From Candidatus Wolframiiraptor sp. EX4484-121 (GTDB lineage Archaea; Thermoproteota; Nitrososphaeria_A; Caldarchaeales; Wolframiiraptoraceae), in the NCBI GenBank assembly GCA_002255105.1, contig NJEK01000045.1:1-6014 (forward strand): DNA of 6,014 bases. The letters run 5' to 3'. Made by a program: the position numbers and the translations under genes. Position 1 is the stretch's first letter. Every line of letters begins with the position of its first letter. A model generated the notes under the pieces. The model saw only the letters and a program-made list of their open reading frames with translations, did not search any database and was not told the DNA's origin. Shown piece by piece: positions 1 to 5,090 of this stretch.

Positions 1-104
1 CCATGGCCATAGAAGGCCGAGAGAAAGGCCGGAAAAACGGAGAAATGGAAGCCTGAGAAAGAGAATAAGAGACGACCACCACAAACAAACCAAAAAGATC
101 GAAG
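1..104 (+). repeat. Left inverted terminal repeat (104 bp)
   Basis: The first 104 bases are the exact reverse complement of 5911-6014. I compared the two copies block by block and found no mismatch; the match stops at base 105 (A against G). The tip carries overlapping palindromes, CCATGG (1-6) and ATGGCCAT (3-10). GGCC recurs at 5-8, 15-18 and 27-30. The inward-reading strand is strongly purine-rich. Inverted terminal repeats of this kind mark the ends of linear dsDNA archaeal viruses and linear plasmids, where they hold the replication origins; whether these ends are covalently closed or protein-capped cannot be seen. The stretch CTGAGAAAGAGAATAA (53-68) resembles the promoter upstream element at 155-170. 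Confidence 0.97.
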
Positions 105-154
105 ACCCCCCTCAAAATTCACTTAAGTAAAATTTGGAAATCTTTACAAAGAGG
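105..154. other. Subterminal non-coding segment with imperfect palindrome
   Basis: This stretch lies between the left terminal repeat and the first promoter and has no credible gene. It contains an imperfect 22-bp palindrome centred on ACTTAAGT (114-135, 9 of 11 pairs matching) and a small perfect inverted repeat TCTTTACAAAGA (141-152). A protein-binding or origin-related site is possible, but nothing here identifies one. Confidence 0.4.
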
Positions 155-195
155 CTGAGAAAGAGATTTAAACCCTTAGTTTTTGATTAAGATAG
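155..195 (+). promoter_or_regulatory. Promoter of the left operon
   Basis: A purine-rich element GAAAGAGA (159-166) runs into the TATA-like TTTAAA (167-172) followed by CCCTTA (173-178), which looks like an archaeal BRE plus TATA box. With the usual distance of about 25 bases, transcription would start near 193-197. That lies downstream of the TTG at 183 and upstream of the ATG at 213. The CCCTTA immediately after the AT-rich box is also seen, in the same sense, at the other two operon promoters. Confidence 0.55.
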
Positions 196-212
196 AAAAG
201 AAGGTTGAGAAA

Positions 213-1352
213 ATGCCGTCCCTACCTCGAGGTATAGATAGAGCTGGCTCACATATAAAGGTTGGAGCAGATGGCCTTCTTTCCCCTCAGATCCTAGTAG
301 CGTGTAAAGGATCAAGCCGTTTAGAGACTCAGAGCGTAATAAGCCCAGATTTCAGGCGTAAGCTCTCCGATGAATATGAGCCGCTGAGGGATCAATTCTT
401 TCAAGAGATGCTAGTTCTATGTGATGAGGTCTTTTATCCGATAAAGAAGAATTTCTTAGTAAAGATCTGGAAGAAGCCGTTTAAAGACTATTATAAGGTG
501 GATGGAATCCGAGGAATCATAACTATCGACATTCCGATAACCTCATTCTACGGAAGAATGCGGTATAGCCGAATAGTCATCATTCCGAGGGGCTTTATCC
601 TAGACTCTAAGGAGCTTCAAGCCCTCTGGATGGCCGCATTCTCGATAGAAAAGCCGAGAGACGGAGATCTAGACTCCATGACCGTTGCGGTATTCACGTT
701 AAAGGCTGGTGAAAGGCTTCCTACCTATCGATTTGAGAGGCTTGGAAGGCGATCAAAGGCAGAGTTCATGACTTTTGTAGGCCTACCCGCTAAATCCATG
801 GCCAAATTCTTGGAGATCCTGATCCCCTTCTTGGAGAAAAAGCTCAAAGGATTCTTAAAACGCTTCGAGATTCCACTCGGTTATGTCGCATATCCCCTTG
901 GAAGCCGAGGCTTCTATGTGAGGTCATATAATAGTGAGACGACTAAGCATCCCGACCTAAGAAGCTTCTGGAAATATTGGCCTGATGTGGTGGATTACCT
1001 CAAAAACGTTAAGAGCGGATGGCTTAGGAACGCCTTGAAGGGCTTAATGACCATCATAAACCAATTAGTGGATGCCTACCTTCGCAAGATAAAGCCGCAA
1101 AAGAAGTCTGAGTTAAAGATATTCCAAGCCATTAGGAGAGAGACTCAGACCCTCAGAAGACGCAGGCTAAAGCCGAGGCCTATTGAGATCCGAATTAAGA
1201 GGATGACGGAGATCGCATTATTCTATCAGGCGATCGACATAAGAAAAACCGACCCCATCCCCTCAAGCAACCTCAAGCCGCCAAACGCTCCACTTAAATT
1301 AAGCGAATCCAAGAAATCCTATCGGAGAGCCTCAGAGGCGATTAACAAATGA
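213..1352 (+). CDS. Uncharacterised 379-aa basic protein, largest product of the element
   Basis: I do not recognise a family. The frame is open back to a TTG at 183 (389 aa), but I prefer the ATG at 213: AAGGTTGAG (201-209) lies just before it, and the predicted transcript starts near 195. Residues about 80-170 look strand-rich, with runs such as GIITIDIPIT and RIVIIPRGF; residues about 190-300 look helical. The tail is very basic, with four consecutive arginines near 315-318, followed by a Pro/Ser-rich end. No HUH Rep motif, Walker motif, polymerase motif, signal peptide or clear membrane segment is visible. As the longest gene beside the terminal repeat in a genome without a known Rep, it is a candidate replication-initiation or terminal DNA-binding protein. 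A structural role is equally open. Confidence 0.85.
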   Translation: MPSLPRGIDRAGSHIKVGADGLLSPQILVACKGSSRLETQSVISPDFRRKLSDEYEPLRDQFFQEMLVLCDEVFYPIKKNFLVKIWKKPFKDYYKVDGIRGIITIDIPITSFYGRMRYSRIVIIPRGFILDSKELQALWMAAFSIEKPRDGDLDSMTVAVFTLKAGERLPTYRFERLGRRSKAEFMTFVGLPAKSMAKFLEILIPFLEKKLKGFLKRFEIPLGYVAYPLGSRGFYVRSYNSETTKHPDLRSFWKYWPDVVDYLKNVKSGWLRNALKGLMTIINQLVDAYLRKIKPQKKSELKIFQAIRRETQTLRRRRLKPRPIEIRIKRMTEIALFYQAIDIRKTDPIPSSNLKPPNAPLKLSESKKSYRRASEAINK

Positions 1353-1657
1353 GGAAAAAGCTCGACGATAAGGAGATATGGGAGAGGGTAAAGGACATTA
1401 TCGTTAAGCGTAAGCTTATTCCAGAGAAGCTTTATGCGATCCCCTTACCTGAGCTTGGATATCTCGTGTTCAGAACGGTTGATCCGAATTATTTAAAAGC
1501 CCTGAACAAATATCTAGCCTATGTCTTGAAGAAACACGGAATAAAGATAGTCATAAGAAGGAGTAGCAGATACGCCCTGATTCCTGAGGATCTTATCAAG
1601 CGTCTAGAGGCTAAGGAGAGAGAAAAGCAAGAATCCGAGCTTATCGTAATACCGTAG
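1349..1657 (+). CDS. Uncharacterised 102-aa protein, co-translated with the preceding gene
   Basis: The ATG overlaps the stop of the upstream gene (ATGA at 1349-1352), so the two are probably translationally coupled. A Shine-Dalgarno-like GAGGCGAT lies at 1335-1342. The product is charged and mixed alpha/beta: an N-terminal helix (about 5-20), strand-like segments around YAIPLP and YLVFRTV (about 29-43), a Tyr/Leu-rich helix (about 48-62), the strand GIKIVIRR (about 65-72), and a C-terminal Lys/Glu-rich helix. It has no cysteines, signal peptide or membrane segment. I do not recognise the family. Coupling suggests it works with or binds to the 379-aa protein, but that is inference. Confidence 0.82.
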   Translation: MRKKLDDKEIWERVKDIIVKRKLIPEKLYAIPLPELGYLVFRTVDPNYLKALNKYLAYVLKKHGIKIVIRRSSRYALIPEDLIKRLEAKEREKQESELIVIP

Positions 1658-1671
1658 GCGCACGTTCAGCG

Positions 1672-1715
1672 TAAGGGTTAAAAGGTATAACCCTTAACCC
1701 TATCTTGAGGTAGAG
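1672..1715 (+). promoter_or_regulatory. Promoter with overlapping operator-like inverted repeat
   Basis: This 62-base gap (1658-1719) holds a perfect 9-bp inverted repeat, TAAGGGTTA (1672-1680) and TAACCCTTA (1688-1696), separated by 7 bases. AT-rich boxes within it (GTTAAAAG, GGTATAAC) could be the TATA box of the downstream operon, so a repressor bound here would block it. The inner part GGTTAAAAGGTATAACCC (1676-1693) matches 15 of 18 bases at 5743-5760, the promoter region of the minus-strand operon. The Shine-Dalgarno GAGGTAG follows at about 1707-1713. Confidence 0.6.
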
Positions 1716-1719
1716 AGGC

Positions 1720-2148
1720 ATGGAGAAAGAGATAATCCACTTCATAACCCCTGAGACTCGGATGAAGCTCTTCAAAATCGTCTATAACGAATATTGGAAG
1801 AGGAGCCGAGAGGAGAAGCCCAAGAAGAAAGGAGCTAGACCGATAGTGAATAAGGCTTTAGCAAAGGATCTAGGCGTTAGCCCTCAGACGGTCAAGGTGT
1901 GGAAGGCCGGCCGCTCCAAGGGCTCGGATGAATGCGTTCTTAAGCTATTGGAGAAAGCCCTTGAACTGAGGCCAGAGGAAGCTTTAGAGGTTCTCAGAGA
2001 GGATCTCAGGAAGCATAAGGCGATAGTCGAGATCATGGAAGCAAAACACGGCTTTAAGAAGGTCGGAGAGACTCCGAAGAAAGAGGTTAAAGAAGCTCCT
2101 AAAAAGAAACCCAAGCCCACGACCCTCAAGGCCTTAAGGAGGCGATAG
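1720..2148 (+). CDS. Helix-turn-helix DNA-binding protein (142 aa)
   Basis: Residues 45-65 form a clear helix-turn-helix: ALAKDLGVSPQTVKVWKAG has the Ala, Gly-x-Ser and hydrophobic spacing of the XRE/sigma-like tri-helical fold. A helical segment rich in Leu and Glu follows (70-108), which could dimerise. The C-terminal tail (about 113-142) is Lys/Pro-rich and ends in three arginines, probably disordered and DNA-binding. It starts at ATG 1720 with GAGGTAG upstream. It is first in its operon, directly downstream of a perfect inverted repeat, so autoregulation is the simplest reading. The related site at the minus-strand promoter makes it a candidate early/late switch. The DNA-binding fold is fairly sure; the target and role are inferred. 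Confidence 0.87.
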   Translation: MEKEIIHFITPETRMKLFKIVYNEYWKRSREEKPKKKGARPIVNKALAKDLGVSPQTVKVWKAGRSKGSDECVLKLLEKALELRPEEALEVLREDLRKHKAIVEIMEAKHGFKKVGETPKKEVKEAPKKKPKPTTLKALRRR

Positions 2149-2152
2149 TTTG

Positions 2153-2917
2153 ATGTCGAAGATCATTCTCCTTAAGATATTCGAAGACATAAGGCCTAGA
2201 TTCCGATCAAGAACTAGCAGAGGCTCTTATCTCCAAGAGTTCGAAGTGGTTAAGCGGTCTAACCCTGAGCCGATAACCCTCGAAAAGCTAGCCGAATATG
2301 TGGAGAGCTTGAATCAGAGGTTTCCAGAGAGAGAGTTTTACTTAACCGAGAAAGTGATCGACGGAAAGCGATTCATAATCTTAACTCAGAAATCCAAGCC
2401 TGAGGGAGCGATCAAGAAGCTTGAGAGAGAGATCGAGAGAGTTAAGAAGAGGAGAGAGAAACTCCTCGAAAGGCTGAATCGCTTAGAGACCGAGATAGAG
2501 AGAATCAAGGCCAAAAGAAAGGAGATAGCTAAGAAGTTGGAGAGGTACGCTAGACTACCCCGCATAATCCGATTCCTCTTAAAGCCCTTCGAAAACCGCT
2601 TAAGGCTAAAGGATGCCGACCTCGAAGGCGACCATCTCAGGCTAATATACCGATATAATAACCTCTCAAGGAAGGCCGGCCAATTAGGCGATAAGATCAG
2701 AGAGCTTGAGATGGAGCTTATAGAGACCAAGCGGAAAGGGGTTAAAGGGGTTATCCCCTTATACTTCGACCTCGAAGCTCAAGAAGTCTATATCCCTAAG
2801 TCCGTTTGGCAGAGGAAGCGGAAGAATGCGACTTATGTCATCCACAGAACCCTCGGAGCTTTAGGCATGGCCACGACCAAGTATGTTAAAACGGTAGGGA
2901 GAGTGATGCGAATATGA
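2153..2917 (+). CDS. Coiled-coil protein (254 aa), unknown function
   Basis: The frame also has a TTG at 2150, but the ATG at 2153 is the likelier start, with the strong Shine-Dalgarno AAGGAGGCGAT at 2136-2146. Residues 1-80 look like a small alpha/beta domain ending in the strand RFIILTQ. Residues about 85-134 form a long Lys/Glu/Arg heptad-rich helix and about 165-195 a second one, joined by the linker LPRIIRFLLKPFENR, so an antiparallel coiled-coil hairpin is likely. A C-terminal domain (about 198-254) has the strand-rich VIPLYFDLEAQEVYIP and a basic end. No Walker A motif is seen, so it is not an SMC-type ATPase. It could be a virion-end or scaffolding protein or a DNA organiser. It follows the helix-turn-helix gene by 4 bases, so they are co-transcribed. 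Confidence 0.87.
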   Translation: MSKIILLKIFEDIRPRFRSRTSRGSYLQEFEVVKRSNPEPITLEKLAEYVESLNQRFPEREFYLTEKVIDGKRFIILTQKSKPEGAIKKLEREIERVKKRREKLLERLNRLETEIERIKAKRKEIAKKLERYARLPRIIRFLLKPFENRLRLKDADLEGDHLRLIYRYNNLSRKAGQLGDKIRELEMELIETKRKGVKGVIPLYFDLEAQEVYIPKSVWQRKRKNATYVIHRTLGALGMATTKYVKTVGRVMRI

Positions 2918-3048
2918 ATCAGCCTAAACGTAATCGGAAGATAGAGCTAGACCTCAAGGATCAGGATCTCAGAGACGCCGTCTATTACTTCGGCTTTTAC
3001 TCCAAGCGGAAGGAAAAGAGGAGTAAGAGAGGTGAGAGATCGAGATGA
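2914..3048 (+). CDS. Small basic protein (44 aa)
   Basis: This ORF overlaps the end of the coiled-coil gene (ATGA, 2914-2917) and its own stop overlaps the next start (ATGA, 3045-3048), the expected packing for a real gene in this operon. A weak Shine-Dalgarno-like GAGTGAT sits at 2901-2907. The product is about one-third Lys/Arg, with a strand-like KIELDL (9-14), an aromatic stretch VYYFGFY (23-29) and a basic tail RKEKRSKRGERSR. One strand plus one helix could be a shortened ribbon-helix-helix, but the second helix is missing, so I do not assign a family. A nucleic-acid-binding role is plausible from charge alone. Confidence 0.6.
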   Translation: MNQPKRNRKIELDLKDQDLRDAVYYFGFYSKRKEKRSKRGERSR

Positions 3049-3194
3049 AGGAAGCTAAAAGGATCTATTTTTACGTTTGTAAAGAATGTGATGAAAGCTT
3101 CGAATTTGAGAGAGAACTAGAATTAGGAGAGATGGTTTGCCCTCTATGCGGTGGAGACTTGATCTTAGTCGATATCTGGGAGCCTCGGAGATGA
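3045..3194 (+). CDS. Small zinc-ribbon protein (49 aa)
   Basis: The ATG overlaps the previous stop, and a good Shine-Dalgarno GAGGTGA lies at 3029-3035. Two CxxC knuckles are visible: CKEC (Cys12, Cys15) and CPLC (Cys32, Cys35), followed by GG. This is the classic layout of a rubredoxin-like or C4 zinc ribbon (YxCxxCxxxF ... GxxxCPxCGG) that binds one zinc ion. Such mini zinc ribbons are common in archaea and their viruses and act as DNA-, RNA- or protein-binding modules. There is no second domain, so the partner is unknown. Being in the helix-turn-helix operon suggests a regulatory or host-takeover function. Confidence 0.78.
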   Translation: MKEAKRIYFYVCKECDESFEFERELELGEMVCPLCGGDLILVDIWEPRR

Positions 3195-3222
3195 TGGCGT
3201 TCTAAGAGGAGAGGGGATTAAA

Positions 3223-3486
3223 ATGGCCGCCTCTAAGGGGCTCATGAGATCGAAATACCTTATCGAGATGGATGATAAGGAGTTATTCGAGGCCGAGAGC
3301 CTCGAGAACGCCTTAAGCTTACTGCTAGGCTGTATTCTCTTAATGAGTGCTGAGGGCTGGATCAAAGTAGAACCCATTAAAGACGATCCACCAACCTATA
3401 AGATCCTCTTAAGCCGAGAGGAGCCGATCCTAAGACGATTCGAGGAGCATATCGTAATCATGAAAGAGGTTAAACGAGGCCTCTAA
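3223..3486 (+). CDS. Uncharacterised 87-aa protein, last gene of the second operon
   Basis: The ATG at 3223 follows a purine-rich GAGGAGAGGGGA (3206-3217) that serves as ribosome-binding site, 28 bases after the zinc-ribbon gene. The product is acidic in its first half (MDDKELFEAESLENA, 16-30), then has a hydrophobic stretch ALSLLLGCILLM (30-41), strand-like segments WIKVEPI and YKILLS, and a C-terminal helix. The hydrophobic stretch is short for a membrane span and could be a buried helix; a membrane role is possible but unsupported. I recognise no family. A T-rich region follows its stop directly, so it ends the transcription unit. Confidence 0.78.
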   Translation: MAASKGLMRSKYLIEMDDKELFEAESLENALSLLLGCILLMSAEGWIKVEPIKDDPPTYKILLSREEPILRRFEEHIVIMKEVKRGL

Positions 3487-3490
3487 AATC

Positions 3491-3533
3491 CCCTCTTTTT
3501 TGGCCGATTTTCTTAATAACAAAGCCGATTTTT
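3491..3533 (+). terminator. T-rich archaeal-type terminator
   Basis: Just after the stop at 3484-3486 come three T-runs: six T at 3496-3501, four at 3508-3511 and five at 3529-3533. Poly-T tracts on the coding strand are the usual termination signal of archaeal RNA polymerase. GCCGATTTT occurs twice here (3503-3511 and 3524-3532), so the signal is duplicated. Confidence 0.65.
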
Positions 3534-3697
3534 GGAGTGAGTTCAAACCCCACTAGACCCTTATCTATTGGCCTCGGATTCGAGCTTAACTTTAGGAAGC
3601 ATTCTCTCCTAGAGCGGATAATCAGAATTTATTAAAGGCTTTAGAGACATAAAACACATATTTGATATTATAATAGGAATCACTAGAGGATGCGGCC
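3534..3697 (+). promoter_or_regulatory. Intergenic region with promoter of the AbrB-like gene
   Basis: The longest gap inside the element runs from 3487 to 3697 and I see no gene in it. Two AT-rich boxes could be the TATA box: TTTATTAAAG (about 3629-3638) and GATATTATAATA (about 3664-3675). The first would give a leader with the Shine-Dalgarno GAGG (3686-3689) inside it; the second would give an almost leaderless transcript. The GTGAG/TTCAAAC/CCCAC segment at 3537-3553 resembles a tRNA T-arm with one mismatch, without the rest of a tRNA. The GGTTA/TAACC operator of the other promoters is not seen here. Confidence 0.45.
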
Positions 3698-3910
3698 ATG
3701 GAAGAGTTTGTAGCTAGAGTTCAAGAAGTAAGCCGTAAGGGGAAATATGGGCAATTGAAGACCTTCAGGATCACCATACCTAAATGGCTAGCGGAACTCG
3801 AAGGCCTCAAAGGCGGAGAGCTGATAAGAGTCATTTATAAAGGCCGAGTCGGAAAAGCTCGAAAGCGGAAGCTCACCAAATCAGAGACCAGAGGAAACCT
3901 CGGAAGTTAA
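3698..3910 (+). CDS. AbrB/SpoVT-like swapped-hairpin DNA-binding protein (70 aa)
   Basis: Residues about 5-50 follow the AbrB/MazE pattern: a basic strand, then RITIPKWLAELEGLKGGELI (24-43), matching the family core of strand, Ile-Pro-Lys, helix, Gly-Leu-x-x-Gly-Asp/Glu and a final strand (VIYKGRV). These proteins dimerise into a swapped-hairpin barrel that binds DNA; in archaea and their viruses they are often stand-alone transcription factors, elsewhere toxin-antitoxin antitoxins. The tail (53-70) is basic. The ATG at 3698 has GAGG at 3686-3689; an ATG at 3690 is out of frame. No toxin gene is adjacent, so a regulator is more likely than an antitoxin. Its 3' end overlaps the convergent minus-strand gene by 30 bases. 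Confidence 0.85.
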   Translation: MEEFVARVQEVSRKGKYGQLKTFRITIPKWLAELEGLKGGELIRVIYKGRVGKARKRKLTKSETRGNLGS

Positions 3911-4546
3911 GCACGACTCATGCGATTCCATGGCCTCGGCTTCCGGCTTCGAGGGTTCTGAGGGCTTTCGCTCCGGCTCCCTTGCTAGAGTAAGCCCATA
4001 ATACCGATTCCAGAATAGATAACCCTTCATTCCAAGTAAGAGTAACGCCTTAATTAATTGCGGCCTCTTCTTAGACCGCTTAACCTTTTCATTCAATAGC
4101 TTACAAGCTTCCTGTGAGGGTAGATTAGCGGCCTTGAGGATCGCCTCGATCAGCCTATCCTTATTGAGGGTCGAGCTTCCTCGATAACCTTCTCTAATGT
4201 AGAACGCTAGGGTCATCAACCTGTTTAGGAATATCTCGAAGCCTCTCCTCATCAATAAGATCCTAAGCCCTTCGGGTAGCTCCTCGAAAGGGGTAACCTT
4301 CTTAGCCTTAGACTTCCTTATACCGAATTCTCTCATGGCCGCATTAACGCATTCCTCAAACCCTATCGCTTCCTTAAATGAGGCTATGAATAGCTCGATA
4401 GGATAGGTCTTCGAGAGCAGTTCAGGATTAATCTCCTTGGCCTCAAGCCTCTTAACGGCTCTTCTTAGCATGACGAATGGAAACCTCTCAGCCGATAGCA
4501 TTCCACGGAAAAACCTAAGCCGTAACTCTCTCCTAGCCTCGGCCAT
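3881..4546 (-). CDS. Third capsid-like helical protein, diverged paralog (221 aa)
   Basis: The frame is open further upstream (to 4648), but the ATG at 4546 is the right start: GAGGTGG precedes it at a normal distance, and the longer form would overlap the upstream gene by 116 bases instead of 14. The product is almost all helix. Residues 57-76 (FKEAIGFEECVNAAMREFGI) line up with the LD-x-x-V-x-x-AL-x-x-x-GI core of the two upstream proteins, and residues 161-178 (RPQLIKALLLLGMKGYLF) with their DP-x-V helix. Between them is an insertion rich in Leu/Arg. The tail (about 189-221) is Pro/Glu/Ser-rich and probably disordered. I infer a third structural paralog or minor capsid protein; an unrelated helical protein remains possible. 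Confidence 0.8.
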   Translation of the reverse strand: MAEARRELRLRFFRGMLSAERFPFVMLRRAVKRLEAKEINPELLSKTYPIELFIASFKEAIGFEECVNAAMREFGIRKSKAKKVTPFEELPEGLRILLMRRGFEIFLNRLMTLAFYIREGYRGSSTLNKDRLIEAILKAANLPSQEACKLLNEKVKRSKKRPQLIKALLLLGMKGYLFWNRYYGLTLAREPERKPSEPSKPEAEAMESHESCLTSEVSSGL

Positions 4547-5090
4547 GACTTCTAACCACCTCTTCAAGCTCAGGATAGAGTTCTCTCTTAGATGGTTCAG
4601 GAAGCTTGAGCTTACCGAATTCGATTTGGTAATAGACCTTGGCCGCAATTATGAGCATGATCTTGATCACATCCGGATCGAGGTCGCTGAGGTTGATCCA
4701 CTTGGTATAAAGGCCATAGAGGAATCGAGTCCAGAGGTCGATAAACTCTCTAACGGAATCTCTCCTAAGAATCTTCACGGCCTCATGAGCGATTCTCCGA
4801 TAACCTCTCCTAGCATTCCCCTTGATTCCGAGACGGGTTAAAGCCGCATCAACGTAAGCATCTAGATAAGCCCAAGCCCTGAACTTCTTTAAAGCCTCTT
4901 CACGGTCAAAGGAAGAGAGCTTTACCCCTTTCTTGATAACCTCAGCTTGGATGAAGCTCCTAAACCTCTTATCGGCTCTCTCCTTAGCTAATTCTAGATG
5001 CCAAGGGGTTATCAAATCCTCTAGCTCGGAGAAGTCGGCTATGGCCTCTGGATAGAATTCGAGGTCTTCGAGCCTTTCGAGATCCGGCAT
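4533..5090 (-). CDS. Putative adnavirus-like major capsid protein paralog 2 (185 aa)
   Basis: It starts directly after the stop of the upstream gene (TAAATG) with GAGGCGAT about 9 bases before. It is clearly paralogous to the 211-aa product: shared features are a basic RFRSFIQ helix (42-48), YLDAYVDAALTRLGIKG (75-91) against YLDMFVKSALGYLGITG, DPDVIKIMLIIAAKVYYQ (138-155) against DPKVGRAIAMLTAKVFYQ, and a Glu-Leu-(Tyr/Phe)-Pro-Glu close. All-helical content with a basic N-terminal arm fits the fold of Adnaviria capsid proteins, which wrap and hold the DNA in A-form inside a filament. From memory, the rudivirus capsid protein has the same V-x-x-x-L-x-x-YGITG and NP-x-V helices. The paralogy is plainly visible; the capsid role is inferred. 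Confidence 0.85.
   Translation of the reverse strand: MPDLERLEDLEFYPEAIADFSELEDLITPWHLELAKERADKRFRSFIQAEVIKKGVKLSSFDREEALKKFRAWAYLDAYVDAALTRLGIKGNARRGYRRIAHEAVKILRRDSVREFIDLWTRFLYGLYTKWINLSDLDPDVIKIMLIIAAKVYYQIEFGKLKLPEPSKRELYPELEEVVRSHGRG

Noticed and set aside
183..212. TTG start for the first gene
   Set aside because: It has no ribosome-binding site and lies upstream of the transcription start expected from the TATA-like box at 167-172; the ATG at 213 fits better. Not excluded.
1884..2129. Minus-strand 81-aa open frame
   Set aside because: It lies antisense within the helix-turn-helix gene, has no ribosome-binding site, and is Ser/Leu/Phe-rich as expected from the complement of a Lys/Glu-rich gene.
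2386..2730. Minus-strand 114-aa open frame
   Set aside because: It is antisense to the coiled-coil gene, and its Ser/Leu repeats mirror the Glu/Lys/Arg heptads on the other strand.
3165..3377. Minus-strand 70-aa open frame
   Set aside because: It is antisense across the zinc-ribbon and 87-aa genes, which have good starts and spacing on the plus strand.
3480..3565. Complete tRNA gene
   Set aside because: Only a T-arm-like segment is present; there is no complementary acceptor strand, D-arm or anticodon stem.
3698..3910. Toxin-antitoxin module
   Set aside because: The AbrB-like protein could be an antitoxin, but there is no co-oriented neighbour that could be the toxin.
4547..4648. 34-codon N-terminal extension of the 221-aa capsid-like protein
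   Set aside because: It would overlap the 185-aa gene by 116 bases in another frame, whereas the ATG at 4546 has a GAGGTGG site at proper distance.
4437..4841. Plus-strand 134-aa open frame
   Set aside because: It is antisense to two of the capsid-like genes and has no promoter or ribosome-binding site.
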